In this document: positions 9,319 to 17,935 of the stretch, one piece after another
Position numbering within the stretch: the first letter of the stretch is position 1
Layout of the letters: every line of letters starts with the position of its first letter
Notes under the pieces: model-generated
Seen by the model: the letters and a program-made list of their open reading frames with translations, nothing else
Told to the model about the DNA's origin: nothing
The model's database searches: none
Made by a program: the position numbers and the translations under genes
Origin: Atopobiaceae bacterium
GTDB taxonomy: Bacteria > Actinomycetota > Coriobacteriia > Coriobacteriales > Atopobiaceae
Reading direction: 5' to 3'
Assembly (NCBI GenBank): GCA_902834555.1
Contig: CADFJN010000021.1
Span: 1 to 41,752, forward strand
Length of the DNA: 41,752 bases

Positions 9319-9348
9319 GTGATAGGGGCAGCTGCCACAGACTGTCCA
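9319..9348 (-). promoter_or_regulatory. Promoter candidate for GH3-1
   Basis: On the minus strand, TGGACA (9343-9348) and TATCAC (9319-9324) are 18 bp apart, giving a start near 9312 and a leader of about 87 nt before the GH3-1 ATG. This is read from consensus similarity only. Confidence 0.35.
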
Positions 9349-9558
9349 GCGCGTGCCGTGGATTGTGGGTGATTGGCCGTTCGCCGGCGGGCTGGCACAG
9401 GGAGATGGTGGGGCTCTCGGTGACGCTATTTCCGTGCCCTTCTCGTAACCAGGGATAGCCGTAGTCGTTTCTCAAAAACCAATAAAGAACATCTGGCCAG
9501 GTGGGAGGGATACCCCTTCGGCTCTCCTTGAGGCCTCGTCCTGGGAATGCCGAGATTT

Positions 9559-9652
9559 CTCGCTGCCATTTATTGCGCGAAATTTCTTGATAAGAACCCT
9601 CTTAACTGGTGTAATACACTGCTTTCCAGGAAAATCGCGCAATAATGGCGAG
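9559..9652. repeat. 94 bp element bounded by imperfect inverted repeats
   Basis: The left arm (9559-9580, containing CCATTTATTGCGCGA) and right arm (9635-9652, containing TCGCGCAATAATGG) are inverted copies that differ by small indels. They flank about 50 bp of A+T-rich DNA. It could be a paired operator, a folded RNA or a MITE-like remnant. The arm motif TCGCCATTTA recurs at 26982-27070. Confidence 0.55.
9587..9615 (+). promoter_or_regulatory. Plus-strand sigma70-like promoter inside the inverted repeat
   Basis: TTGATA (9587-9592), a 17 bp spacer and TGTAAT (9610-9615) match the consensus at 5/6 and 5/6. It points away from both GH3 genes, towards the small ORF at 9645, and the inverted-repeat arms lie on both sides of it as operators would. 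Confidence 0.45.
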
Positions 9653-9734
9653 CAAAAATGACCACTTACCAGACTGGGTGACGGCGCATACGGCAACCGG
9701 CATGATGGAATCCTCCCGTTATTGCTGTCAATAA
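9645..9734 (+). CDS. Possible 29-residue peptide, unknown function
   Basis: This short ORF runs from ATG at 9645 to TAA at 9734, just downstream of the plus-strand promoter candidate. The peptide begins MASKNDHLPDWV and ends RYCCQ, with two adjacent cysteines. AGGA lies about 13 bp upstream, which is too far for a good ribosome-binding site. It does not resemble AgrD. Its position between GH3 genes governed by AgrC-like kinases makes a signal peptide worth considering, but there is no codon-based or homology evidence that it is translated. Confidence 0.2.
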   Translation: MASKNDHLPDWVTAHTATGMMESSRYCCQ

Positions 9735-9760
9735 AAATATGAACACTCGCCATGCATCGA

Positions 9761-9794
9761 GAAAAGCGGGCCCACCCACATGGGGCGGACCCGC
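9761..9794 (-). terminator. Rho-independent terminator of GH3-2
   Basis: A GC-rich hairpin (GCGGGCCCACCC at 9766-9777 with GGGGCGGACCCGC at 9782-9794, two mismatches) is followed on the minus strand by TTTTC, 31 bp past the GH3-2 stop codon. Confidence 0.8.
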
Positions 9795-9824
9795 CAAACC
9801 AAACGCCTATCGAGCAGTCCGAAG

Positions 9825-12800
9825 CTACGCCTCGCCACCGTCGCCCGTAGCAGCAGCGTCTGCCGCCGCGGCAGCCCTCTCGGCCGCGCGCTTCTTGTGG
9901 TTGCGCCAACCGGTCCAGAACACCAGCGCAATCACTGCGGCGCCGCCGGCAGTCACGCCAATGCGAACCTTGTCGACCGCCTGCAGGCCAGGCACGTAGA
10001 CGCTACCAGGCATCGCGCCCTCCATGGCCTTGGAGTTGGCCGTGACGTAAAGCAGGTGATGAATGGCCTCTCGTGCGTAGTGATACTCGGCGGGGTTATT
10101 CTCGTCGTACTGGTAGTTGTTCTCGTTTGAGCGCAGGCGCGAGTCACCGCCGGCGCGAATCATCTGGCTGCTGTCCATATACGGAGCGGCAGAGTTTGCG
10201 GAGTCGGTAACAATCCACCCATTAAAGCCCCACTCGTTGCGAGCCAGGCCGGTCAGCAGGGCGTAGTTTCCGCCTGCCCACGTGGCGCCCACGCGGTTGA
10301 AGGCGCTCATGATTGCCTGGCAAGCATCAACCTTGGTCGTTGCCATGGAGTAGGAGCCATCCGAGCCCCGCTCAACGTAGTTCTCGTCGACAGTGCCAAC
10401 ATGCATGCAAATGTCAAAGGGCTTGACATAGATCTCGCGAATTGCCTGCTCGTTTGACCACGTGGCGCATCCTTGCTCAATACCACCGTCACCACGGTGG
10501 TTCTCTTGGTCGTTAAGGGCAAAGTGTTTGATGGTGGAGTAGACGCCCTTCTCGGCAGCACCCTTGATCTCAAGCGACGCAACGGTTCCGCTGATAACGG
10601 GGTCCTCGGAGTAGTACTCGCCATTACGACCGGTGAAGGGCGTGCGGTGAATGTTCATCGAGGGCGCGTACCATCCAGTGGTCCCGCCGATGTTTGCCTC
10701 GTTGCCAATCATCGCGCCGTAAGCCGAAGCGAGGTCCTGGTTCCAGGTCTGTGCCATCACGACTGGCGAGCAGAACATCATCCCTGTACCACCGTAGATA
10801 AGACCAGCTGCGGTATCGGCATCGATGTTGAACGGCTTTCCAATAGATTGGACAAAGTTGGAGCCGTACCCAGAATGTCCGACAAGCTCGCGATAGTCCT
10901 CGGCAGAGAGCTCGTCAAGCAGCTGGTTCCACATCGGGTCGTTGTAGTCCTTGCCACGCAGGTCGATGAGCGAAATGCCGTTGTCCTGACCATAGACCGG
11001 CGTGTCAGAAATTGTCGCATCGCTCACGGGGTTGCCGGAGTCAAGGCCCTTGAGACGATCGATCAGCTCGGGGCTGGCGACCTTCCCCCATGCGTACGAG
11101 ACGGGATTGCCATTCTCGTCCACGGCATTAATCTCTGCGCCCCAGGTGGACACATTGCCCTCCAGCGGCGTTCCGTCATGCTGAGGGAAGGTGCCCTCCC
11201 AGTCCGCACGGGTGAGATAGGTAACGTCGCCCTTGGCGTCGTCGAAGAGGTTCGTTATCTTCGCGCCGCTCTTTGTGTCGGTAGCATAGGTGGTGGTATC
11301 GACATCCGTGTTGCTCGGAACGTAGATGCTCACGCGGGAGGCGTCGCCCGCCACGTTTGCACCCTTGGCGGTAAGCACGTTGTTCACCGCGTCATGGGAA
11401 TCGTGAGCAGCGGTAACGTAGTAGGTGCCAGCATCCAGGATGTAGGTCTTGGCTCCGTTGGCGTCATAGGCCTTGAGCATGTCCTGGTCAAACGTGACGG
11501 AAACCGTCTGGGTCTCGCCAGGCTCAAGCAGTTTTGTCTTTCCATAGTTCACCAGCTGGACCGCGCTCTTCTCGACCCCATTCGCGCGGTCGTAGTCGGT
11601 GTAGGGGCTCTGTGCGTAGACCTCAACAACGTCTTTGCCCGCGACATCACCCGTGTTGGTAACGTCTACAGACACGGTGCACGTGGTGCCATCCCAGCTG
11701 GCCTGATAGTTGCTCCAGTCAAAGGTGGTGTAGCTCAGACCGTAGCCAAACGGGTATACAACCTCGCTGTCGTAGTCAAAGTTGCCAGCGTTGCCCTGGC
11801 CAAGGACCGCATCCTCGTATCGGGTCTCGTAATAGCGATAGCCAACATAGATGCCCTCGGCATACGAGACGTACGAATAGCCGGTAAGGTTTCCATCGCC
11901 ATCGATGTACTGATAGTCGCCGTAGTTCTGGGCAGCTGGGGAGTTGAGCGAGTTAGCCTCAAACGTGTCGACGGTCTTGCCAGAAGGGCTGACCTCGCCG
12001 GCAAAGATGTCCGCCAGAGAATCGGTACCATACCTACCTGTCGAGGGAACAAACAGGACGCTCTTAATGTTAGGGAACTGCTCGAGCCAGCCCAGGTTCA
12101 GCGCCGAGGCGGTGTTGAGAATCACTACGCCATTATCAAAGTTGTCATTGATGTACTGAAGGATCTCCAGCTCGGTAGAGTCGGGCTCGAGATAGGTCCT
12201 TGCCTTATCCTCCGCGCTTGTGGCGTGGTTGTACATGGAACGCGGCATGTCGCGTCCCTCGCCCGCAACGCGGCGCATCACAAACACGGGCACGGTGTCC
12301 TTCGTAGAATCGAGCACCCCATCGGCAGACTCAAGCTCGCTGAGCGGGCACTCGTTGATACGGAAGTCCTCGGCTGCGCCAAAGTTGATTGAACCGGTAC
12401 CCATGGTGTACTTGCTGCCCGCGCCCTTGGTGTAGAAGTCCATGAGGGTTTGGTTCACTCCGAACCCGCGGCTCTCAAAAGAGTCCTTGAGCTGGTTCGA
12501 GTTACCTTTGGCACCGGTAAACTGCGTGAGGACGCTCTGGGTTGCGGTGAGATTCTTGACGGACTCGCCAAAGAAGCTGAACGTGGTGCCCTGCTCAAAC
12601 GGCATCGTATTGCCGTCATTCTTGAGCAGCACGTATCCTTCGTTGGCAATCTGGCGGTCAAGCTGCTTCTCCGCGTCGCCAATGCTGTCCTTGTCGTAAT
12701 CTGCCTTGTAGTAGTCCAGGTCAAGTCCTGCGGTGTTCGCCTTGGAGTTATCCCAGGACTGCTGGTATCCGGCAATGTTGTTGACCATGCGGGAAATCAT

Positions 12801-12956
12801 GCTGTTGGGCAGCATGATATTCACGCCCACCATCGCCACCGCAAGCACCACAACCAGCACAGACTTGAGGATGGTCTTGATGACCCTCCCCACCTTGCGG
12901 GCACGGCTTACGGTGCGCACGCCGCTGGCGCTTCCACCGGCCTTCTTCTTTCCCAT
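9825..12956 (-). CDS. GH3-2: membrane-anchored family 3 glycoside hydrolase with permuted domain order
   Basis: This 1043-residue enzyme resembles beta-glucosidases of family GH3 in which the usual C-terminal domain comes first. Order: basic N-terminus and membrane segment (about 25-52), C domain with NEGYVLLKNDGNTMPF (about 100-115), fibronectin-like region (YPFGYGLSYTTFDW onward), then the catalytic barrel (IDLRGKDYNDPMWNQLLDELS onward) with STIKHFALNDQENHR and GWIVTDS, where Asp918 is the likely nucleophile. A second membrane helix near the C-terminus (IGVTAGGAAVIALVFWTGW) precedes a charged tail, so the catalytic part should be held outside by both ends. GGAGGGAAGAG precedes the ATG. It is divergent from RR2-HK2 and paralogous to GH3-3. 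Confidence 0.87.
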   Translation of the reverse strand: MGKKKAGGSASGVRTVSRARKVGRVIKTILKSVLVVVLAVAMVGVNIMLPNSMISRMVNNIAGYQQSWDNSKANTAGLDLDYYKADYDKDSIGDAEKQLDRQIANEGYVLLKNDGNTMPFEQGTTFSFFGESVKNLTATQSVLTQFTGAKGNSNQLKDSFESRGFGVNQTLMDFYTKGAGSKYTMGTGSINFGAAEDFRINECPLSELESADGVLDSTKDTVPVFVMRRVAGEGRDMPRSMYNHATSAEDKARTYLEPDSTELEILQYINDNFDNGVVILNTASALNLGWLEQFPNIKSVLFVPSTGRYGTDSLADIFAGEVSPSGKTVDTFEANSLNSPAAQNYGDYQYIDGDGNLTGYSYVSYAEGIYVGYRYYETRYEDAVLGQGNAGNFDYDSEVVYPFGYGLSYTTFDWSNYQASWDGTTCTVSVDVTNTGDVAGKDVVEVYAQSPYTDYDRANGVEKSAVQLVNYGKTKLLEPGETQTVSVTFDQDMLKAYDANGAKTYILDAGTYYVTAAHDSHDAVNNVLTAKGANVAGDASRVSIYVPSNTDVDTTTYATDTKSGAKITNLFDDAKGDVTYLTRADWEGTFPQHDGTPLEGNVSTWGAEINAVDENGNPVSYAWGKVASPELIDRLKGLDSGNPVSDATISDTPVYGQDNGISLIDLRGKDYNDPMWNQLLDELSAEDYRELVGHSGYGSNFVQSIGKPFNIDADTAAGLIYGGTGMMFCSPVVMAQTWNQDLASAYGAMIGNEANIGGTTGWYAPSMNIHRTPFTGRNGEYYSEDPVISGTVASLEIKGAAEKGVYSTIKHFALNDQENHRGDGGIEQGCATWSNEQAIREIYVKPFDICMHVGTVDENYVERGSDGSYSMATTKVDACQAIMSAFNRVGATWAGGNYALLTGLARNEWGFNGWIVTDSANSAAPYMDSSQMIRAGGDSRLRSNENNYQYDENNPAEYHYAREAIHHLLYVTANSKAMEGAMPGSVYVPGLQAVDKVRIGVTAGGAAVIALVFWTGWRNHKKRAAERAAAAADAAATGDGGEA

Positions 12957-13017
12957 CTCTTCCCTCCGTCGCTACCACGGGCGAGCCACATCTCCCACCC
13001 TAATTCAAAACCAAAGG

Positions 13018-13066
13018 TCAAGGTAGTTCAGCTAAGCTGGAGAAACTCAAAAGGTGACCAATTCCG
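13018..13066. promoter_or_regulatory. Operator candidate in the GH3-2/RR2 divergent region
   Basis: The 152 bp between GH3-2 and RR2 contains the near-perfect dyad CAGCT-A-AGCTG (13029-13039). It lies within a wider pair of GGTCA and TGACC arms (near 13017 and 13057). A divergent, shared regulator site is a reasonable reading; no consensus promoter is convincing here. Confidence 0.35.
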
Positions 13067-13108
13067 TCACTCGCAGGACAGATTTGGAATGAGGGGGGGA
13101 GACGCACG

Positions 13109-13825
13109 TTGACCACGTACAAGGTGCTCATGGTCGAGGATGACGACAAGGCTGCTGTGACGCTTGCCGAGCACCTCGAGCGCTTTGGTACCGAGCAGGG
13201 CGTCCGCTTCCTGGTGACACGTCTGGCAACGGCCTTTGATCTCTCGGAAGCTGGAGCCGTTGACCTTATCTTCATGGACATAGACCTGCCGGGCATCAAC
13301 GGCATGGAGGCCGCCCAGCTGCTGCGCGAGGAGAACGCCTCCACGCCGCTTATCTTTGTGACCAACCTCGCACAGTACGCCGTAAAGGGATACCAGGTGG
13401 ACGCCCTGGACTTCATGGTCAAGCCGGTAAGCTACGGCGACTTTGCCATGCGAATGGGGCGCGCGATGCGCGTAATGGAGAAGAACGCCGCGCACACCAT
13501 GGCGCTTCCCACTGCTAGCGGCACGCGCGTTATCAACGTGAACGATATCACGCACGTCGAGCTGGCAAAGCACGACCTTCTCTACCACGTAGCAGGCTTC
13601 GAACAGCCGCTTCGCCGGCGCGGCAGCATTAGCGGTGCGCGAGAAGAGCTCCCACAGGACCTCTTTATCACCGTGAGCCAGGGATGCCTCGCCAACATGG
13701 CACACGTAACCACAGTACTCAGCGATTCCGTGCGTTTGGACGATGGCACCCAGCTCTTCTTTAGCCGCTCGCGCAAGAAGCCCTGCCTCGAGACGCTTGC
13801 GCGCTACTTTGGGGGCACTATATGA
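13109..13825 (+). CDS. LytTR-family response regulator RR2
   Basis: This 238-residue paralogue of RR1 has a receiver domain with an acidic pocket (VEDDD, 9-13), phosphoacceptor Asp57 (IFMDIDLPGINGMEAAQLLR), FVTNL and MVKPV, followed by a LytTR DNA-binding domain (about 130-238; SQGCLANMAHV, LFFSRSRKKP). The start is a TTG at 13109, supported by GGGGGGGAGA seven bases upstream; no ATG fits before the receiver domain. It is transcribed away from GH3-2 and its stop overlaps the HK2 start (ATGA), so the two are coupled. GH3-2 is the likely target by position (inference). Confidence 0.9.
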   Translation: MTTYKVLMVEDDDKAAVTLAEHLERFGTEQGVRFLVTRLATAFDLSEAGAVDLIFMDIDLPGINGMEAAQLLREENASTPLIFVTNLAQYAVKGYQVDALDFMVKPVSYGDFAMRMGRAMRVMEKNAAHTMALPTASGTRVINVNDITHVELAKHDLLYHVAGFEQPLRRRGSISGAREELPQDLFITVSQGCLANMAHVTTVLSDSVRLDDGTQLFFSRSRKKPCLETLARYFGGTI

Positions 13826-15222
13826 TGCCTGGCGCCGAAGCGCTTGCTTTGGGACTGAAGTACGCTGTAGGCGGCTCCGCGCTGTTTGCCGAGGTCCTAA
13901 TTGCGGCGTGCCTGTTCGCCCACGGACAGCCCACCAGGCAGCATCCCATAGCAAGGGCGGTCGCAGCTGTCGGGCTACTTTTTGCCACCGAACTTTTAAC
14001 GTCTTTCCTCGCAGGAACCAGAAGTACTGACGACGCCTCTTTGGTTGTCCTCAACATCGATGCCAGCTACCCGCTTTCGCTGGGCATCATCGGAGGGCTC
14101 GTTACCTGCACCGCATTTCTCCTTGTCACCATCCCGACGCTTCTTGCCTGCTTCGAGATGAGCCCCTGGGCGGCAACCTTCTGCGCCACCGCAGGCTACG
14201 CGCTCCAAAACCTGGCAAGCAGCATCGGAGAGACTGTGGGGCTCATCCTTAGCGCGGCAGGTGTCCCCGGCATCGTGACAGGCGGAAACGCATGGCTTAC
14301 CGCCATTAGCTGTACCGCAGTCTATGCCATAGCCTACCTGCTCTTTATTAGGCGCATCGAGCCGAAGGGGCTCGAGGGGCGCGGCAACCCCGCCATGCTT
14401 GCTATGGTCGTGGTGGTGGTCTTTGGCATCATCGAGTTCGACCTCATTCTCAAGTACGTGGTGACCGGAAGCCTGGCGCTGCCCGTGACGCTGTGCATGC
14501 GCGCGTTTCATGCGCTTATCTGCGTCTTTGTGATCATTGCCGAGGTTGAGCTGGTCGTGGTGCGTCAGCTCTCCTCCGAGAAGGCCGCCGCCGAGCGGCT
14601 CTTGGCCGAGCAGGAGCGCCAGTACCAGCTCTCGCGCGAGAACATCGAGGCCATCAACATCAAGTGCCACGACCTGCGCCATCAGATCCGCTCGCTTGCG
14701 GCGGGCGAGAAGACAGTCGATAAAGACGTGCTCGAATGCGTCGCGCGCGATATCAACGTCTATGACTCCAAGGTCCGCACCGGCAACGACGCCCTGGATA
14801 CCATCCTCACCGAGAAGAGCCTGCTGTGCGAGAGCCGCCACATCACGCTTACCTGCGTGGCAGATGGCGCGGCGCTGGACTTCATGGCGCCGGCGGACCT
14901 CTACGCCCTCTTTGGCAACGCGCTCGACAATGCTATCGAGGCCATAGAGCACCTGGACGATGCGGCAAGGAGGTCCATCTCGCTCATCGTGCGCAGGCGC
15001 GCCGGAACCGTGACCATCCACGTGGAGAACTACTACGACCCCACTGCCAGTGCAAAGAGCTTCAAAGGCGACGTGCCGGCAAGCGCTAAGGGCGACCCTC
15101 TCAACCACGGCTTTGGCACACGCTCGATGAAGGCGATCGTCGAGCGCTTCGGTGGCACGCTTGCCTTCTCGGCAAACGGGACGACCTTCTGCGTGGACGC
15201 CGTGATTCCAGAGCGCGCATAG
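13822..15222 (+). CDS. AgrC/HPK10-like sensor histidine kinase HK2
   Basis: This 466-residue membrane kinase is partnered with RR2. About seven hydrophobic segments fill residues 15-245, followed by a short coiled region (SSEKAAAERLLAEQERQYQLS). The phosphoacceptor box is KCHDLRHQIR (His283 likely), the N-box NALDNAIEAIEHLDD and the glycine box NHGFGTRSM. Within that ATPase domain it shares most motif residues with HK1 and HK3, but the membrane part has diverged, as expected if each senses a different ligand. ATG overlaps the RR2 stop (ATGA). Confidence 0.9.
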   Translation: MMPGAEALALGLKYAVGGSALFAEVLIAACLFAHGQPTRQHPIARAVAAVGLLFATELLTSFLAGTRSTDDASLVVLNIDASYPLSLGIIGGLVTCTAFLLVTIPTLLACFEMSPWAATFCATAGYALQNLASSIGETVGLILSAAGVPGIVTGGNAWLTAISCTAVYAIAYLLFIRRIEPKGLEGRGNPAMLAMVVVVVFGIIEFDLILKYVVTGSLALPVTLCMRAFHALICVFVIIAEVELVVVRQLSSEKAAAERLLAEQERQYQLSRENIEAINIKCHDLRHQIRSLAAGEKTVDKDVLECVARDINVYDSKVRTGNDALDTILTEKSLLCESRHITLTCVADGAALDFMAPADLYALFGNALDNAIEAIEHLDDAARRSISLIVRRRAGTVTIHVENYYDPTASAKSFKGDVPASAKGDPLNHGFGTRSMKAIVERFGGTLAFSANGTTFCVDAVIPERA

Positions 15223-15276
15223 GCGCTCGTCCACTGCTATCACCTGGCGCGATAGCCAGTCAACGCGAATAACGAT

Positions 15277-15305
15277 TTGAGATTCAGCCAGACGCTAGCT
15301 ACAGT
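15277..15305 (+). promoter_or_regulatory. Promoter of the metNIQ operon
   Basis: TTGAGA (15277-15282), a 17 bp spacer and TACAGT (15300-15305) form a good sigma70-type promoter downstream of HK2. The predicted start (about 15311-15313) is at or within a few bases of an ATG at 15314, so the transcript would open with a leaderless short ORF, then about 120 nt before metN. Confidence 0.5.
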
Positions 15306-15313
15306 GTTGGACC

Positions 15314-15391
15314 ATGAACACGACGAGCAGCACATACACCTTTGCGCTCATGCGCCAGCAGATGCCCAAGCCCGGGCACCCTCGCCGCTAG
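15314..15391 (+). CDS. Possible leaderless leader peptide of the methionine transport operon
   Basis: The 25-codon ORF starts almost at the predicted +1 of the met promoter and contains three Met codons (1, 13, 17), with ALMRQQMPKPGHPRR at its end. It has no ribosome-binding site, as expected for leaderless translation, which is common in actinobacteria. The remaining 120 nt before metN contains short complementary stretches (GCAC with GTGC near 15452-15474) and a duplicated TTACCAGCA. Regulation by translation of this ORF is an inference; Met is not strongly enriched. Confidence 0.25.
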   Translation: MNTTSSTYTFALMRQQMPKPGHPRR

Positions 15392-15511
15392 CAGCCTGCC
15401 GCATCACCCGGCACGGGCCGCCAGCGCGAAGGGACCGGGCGTCTTACCAGCACGGCTTTTGCACAGGGTCGTGCACTTTACCAGCAGGCGGCATCGAGCG
15501 GAGCGCACGTT

Positions 15512-16258
15512 TTGATTTCTCTGGAACATCTTTGCAAGACCTTTGAGGGGGGCAGCGAGGTCCACGCCCTAAACGACGTGTCCCTCACCATCCCCACCGG
15601 CGACGTGTTTGGCATCATTGGTATCTCCGGTGCCGGCAAGTCAACGCTGGTCCGCTGCCTCAACCTCCTCGAGCGTCCCACCTCCGGACGCGTGGTGGTT
15701 GATGGTACCGACGTGACCAACCTCAAGGACGCCGCACTTCGCGAGTACCGCCGCCATGTGGCGATGATCTTCCAGGGCTTTGGCCTTCTCGCGCAGAAGA
15801 CAGCCCTCGAGAACGTCTGCTTCCCCTACCTTGCGAGCACGGGCAAGATCACGGCGGAGAACCGCGAGGAGGCCCTGGGCTACCTGGACCGCGTTGGCCT
15901 TGCAGACCGTGCCAGCTCCTATCCGGCGCAGCTCTCGGGCGGCCAGAAGCAGCGCGTGGCCATTGCCCGTGCGCTTGCCTGCCACCCGGACTACATCCTC
16001 TGCGACGAGGCCACCTCGGCCCTCGACCCCGCAAGCACGGCCTCGGTTCTGCACCTTTTGCGCACGATCAACGCCGAGACGGGCGTCACAATCATCGTAA
16101 TCACCCACTCCATGCAGGTTGTCGAGGACATCTGCAAGAACGTAGCAGTGCTTGTCTCGGGCAAGGTCGTTGAGCAGGGCAGCGTTGCCGAGGTCTTTGC
16201 CAACCCGCAGCACGAAGTGACCCGTCAGCTTCTGGGAAAGGAGAGCTGGGATGAGTAG
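15512..16258 (+). CDS. metN: Methionine ABC transporter ATP-binding protein MetN
   Basis: This ATPase powers uptake of D/L-methionine with MetI and MetQ. The 248 residues carry Walker A GISGAGKST (about 38-46), Q-loop IFQGFGLL, signature LSGGQKQR (about 140-147), Walker B YILCDEATSALDP and H-loop ITHSMQVV. It is shorter than many MetN proteins (about 340 residues) because the C-terminal NIL (ligand-sensing) domain is absent, so transinhibition by internal methionine is not expected through that domain. The start is TTG at 15512 with GGAG eight bases upstream. It overlaps metI by 8 bp. Confidence 0.92.
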   Translation: MISLEHLCKTFEGGSEVHALNDVSLTIPTGDVFGIIGISGAGKSTLVRCLNLLERPTSGRVVVDGTDVTNLKDAALREYRRHVAMIFQGFGLLAQKTALENVCFPYLASTGKITAENREEALGYLDRVGLADRASSYPAQLSGGQKQRVAIARALACHPDYILCDEATSALDPASTASVLHLLRTINAETGVTIIVITHSMQVVEDICKNVAVLVSGKVVEQGSVAEVFANPQHEVTRQLLGKESWDE

Positions 16259-16922
16259 CCTTGCATCCTTCTTCGCCCAGTACGGCTCGCTTCTTGGCGA
16301 GGGACTGGCCGACACGCTGGTCATGCTCTTTGTGTCCACGGCCTTCTCGTACGTCATAGGCATCTTCCTGGGCGTTGTTCTCTGCGTCACCGCACCGCGT
16401 GGGCTTCACCCCATGCGCACCCTGAACGCCGTGCTAGGCTGGGTGGTGAACATTGGGCGCTCAATCCCGTTCATCATCCTTTTGGTCTCGATGTTCCCGG
16501 TCACGCGCGCCCTGGTGGGCACCACCACCGGCGTGCAGGGCGTGATTCCGCCCCTGGTGCTCTCCACCACGCCGTTTGTGGCGCGCATGGTCGAGCAGTC
16601 CCTGGCCGAGGTCCCGCGCGACGCAATCGAGGCAGCAGAGGCGTGCGGAGCGTCCATTCCGCGCATCGTGGTCTCTGCCCTGCTCCCCGAGGCCCTGCCC
16701 TCCATTGTCCGCGGCATCTCGATCACGCTTATCGCGGTCCTGGGCTACACGGCCATTGCAGGCGCAGTTGGCGCGGGCGGCCTGGGCGACATCGCCATCC
16801 GTTACGGCTACTACCGCTACCAGGACGAGGTCATGATCGCCACTCTCGTGCTCATCATCATCCTGGTGCAGGTAATCCAGAGCACCTGCGACGCCATCGC
16901 AAAGAAGATCGACCACCGCTAG
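16251..16922 (+). CDS. metI: Methionine ABC transporter permease MetI
   Basis: This inner-membrane permease of the methionine uptake system is 223 residues long with five predicted membrane helices. The coupling-helix (EAA) region is EVPRDAIEAAEACGASIPRIVVSALLPEA-like (about 122-150), which contacts MetN, and the family motif AGAVGAGGLGDIAIRYGY follows (about 168-185). Its start overlaps the metN stop by 8 bp with GGAAAGGAGAG just upstream, so the three genes form one operon. Confidence 0.95.
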   Translation: MSSLASFFAQYGSLLGEGLADTLVMLFVSTAFSYVIGIFLGVVLCVTAPRGLHPMRTLNAVLGWVVNIGRSIPFIILLVSMFPVTRALVGTTTGVQGVIPPLVLSTTPFVARMVEQSLAEVPRDAIEAAEACGASIPRIVVSALLPEALPSIVRGISITLIAVLGYTAIAGAVGAGGLGDIAIRYGYYRYQDEVMIATLVLIIILVQVIQSTCDAIAKKIDHR

Positions 16923-16996
16923 CAGGAACGCGTTGCTCTTCTCGGCAGCGCTCCTACCACCACTCTCATCATTTTTCCAACAGAAAGGAACCCATC

Positions 16997-17854
16997 ATGC
17001 TCACCAGAAGGAACTTCATTGGCACCGGCCTCGCCGCACTTGCCGCAACCACCCTCGCTGCCTGCGGGAACTCCGGTTCCAGCTCGTCTTCCAGCAGCTC
17101 TGCCGCCAGCGACTCGGCGCAGAGCCAGACGCTCACGGTTGCCGCGTCCCCCTCACCCCACGCAGAGATCCTCAACAACTTTGCCGCGCCCAAGCTCAAG
17201 GAGCAGGGCATCGACCTTCAGACCAAGGAGTACACCGACTACATCATCCCCAACCAGGTGACCAGCTCGGGCGAGGTCGACGCCAACTACTTCCAGCACA
17301 TCAACTACCTCAACAACTACAACGACGAGAATGGCACAGACCTGGTGGGCGTTGCGGCCATCCACTACGAGCCCTTTGGCATCTACGCTGGCAAGTCCTC
17401 TGACCTGGCAAACATTGCGGACGGCGCGCAGATTGCCGTTCCCAACGACCCCACCAACGAGGGCCGCGCGCTCCTTCTCCTCCAGCAGGAGAACCTCATC
17501 ACGCTCAAGGACCCCGACAACCTTGAGGCCACCCCGGTCGACATTGCCGAGAACCCCCACAACCTGCAGTTTGTTGAGGTCGAGGCAGCTGCAGTGCCGC
17601 GCCAGCTCCAAGATGTTGACTTTGCCGTCATCAACGGCAACTACGCCATCGAGGCGGGCTTCCACGTGAAGGACGCCGTGGCCGTGGAGTCCAAGGACGG
17701 CAAGGCCGTAGAGCAGTACGCCAACTACATTGTGACCACGCCGGACAAGAAGGACGACGACCGCATTGCCGCGCTGGTCAGTGTCCTCACAAGCGATGAC
17801 TTCAAGCAGTACCTCTCCGACACGTACGACCAAGACGTCCTCCCCGCGTTCTAA
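16997..17854 (+). CDS. metQ: Methionine-binding lipoprotein MetQ
   Basis: This substrate-binding lipoprotein (NlpA family) delivers methionine to MetNI. The 285 residues begin with a twin-arginine signal (LTRRNFIGTG) and a lipobox LAAC (Cys about 22), then a poly-Ser linker. The mature domain starts TLTVAASPSPHAEILN and carries the family signatures IHYEPFGIYAGK, AVPNDPTNEGRALLLLQ and VINGNYAIEAG. The ATG at 16997 follows AGAAAGGAA. A 74 bp gap separates it from metI. Confidence 0.95.
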   Translation: MLTRRNFIGTGLAALAATTLAACGNSGSSSSSSSSAASDSAQSQTLTVAASPSPHAEILNNFAAPKLKEQGIDLQTKEYTDYIIPNQVTSSGEVDANYFQHINYLNNYNDENGTDLVGVAAIHYEPFGIYAGKSSDLANIADGAQIAVPNDPTNEGRALLLLQQENLITLKDPDNLEATPVDIAENPHNLQFVEVEAAAVPRQLQDVDFAVINGNYAIEAGFHVKDAVAVESKDGKAVEQYANYIVTTPDKKDDDRIAALVSVLTSDDFKQYLSDTYDQDVLPAF

Positions 17855-17877
17855 GGCGAGAAGGCACTTCACACAAA

Positions 17878-17909
17878 GGCGGCCCGCCCCCACCCGGGGA
17901 CGGGCCGCC
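17878..17909. terminator. Bidirectional terminator between metQ and GH3-3
   Basis: GGCGGCCCG (17878-17886) pairs perfectly with CGGGCCGCC (17901-17909). On the plus strand it is followed by TGCTTTATG, 24 bp past the metQ stop; in the other direction it is preceded by GTGTGAAG. It separates metNIQ from the convergent GH3-3 gene. Confidence 0.8.
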
Positions 17910-17935
17910 TGCTTTATGCGAGTAGAACTGCCTTG

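Larger units (their letters stand above)
9226..9824. other. 600 bp intergenic region between GH3-1 and GH3-2
   Basis: It holds, from GH3-1 outward: the GH3-1 promoter candidate; about 200 bp where I see no gene; an inverted repeat (9559-9652) enclosing a plus-strand promoter candidate; a possible 29-codon ORF (9645-9734, plus); and the GH3-2 terminator. The base composition of 9560-9745 is clearly more A+T-rich than its surroundings. Confidence 0.6.

Noticed and set aside
15306..15511. SAM-type riboswitch before metN
   Set aside because: I looked for the conserved SAM-I core and did not see it.
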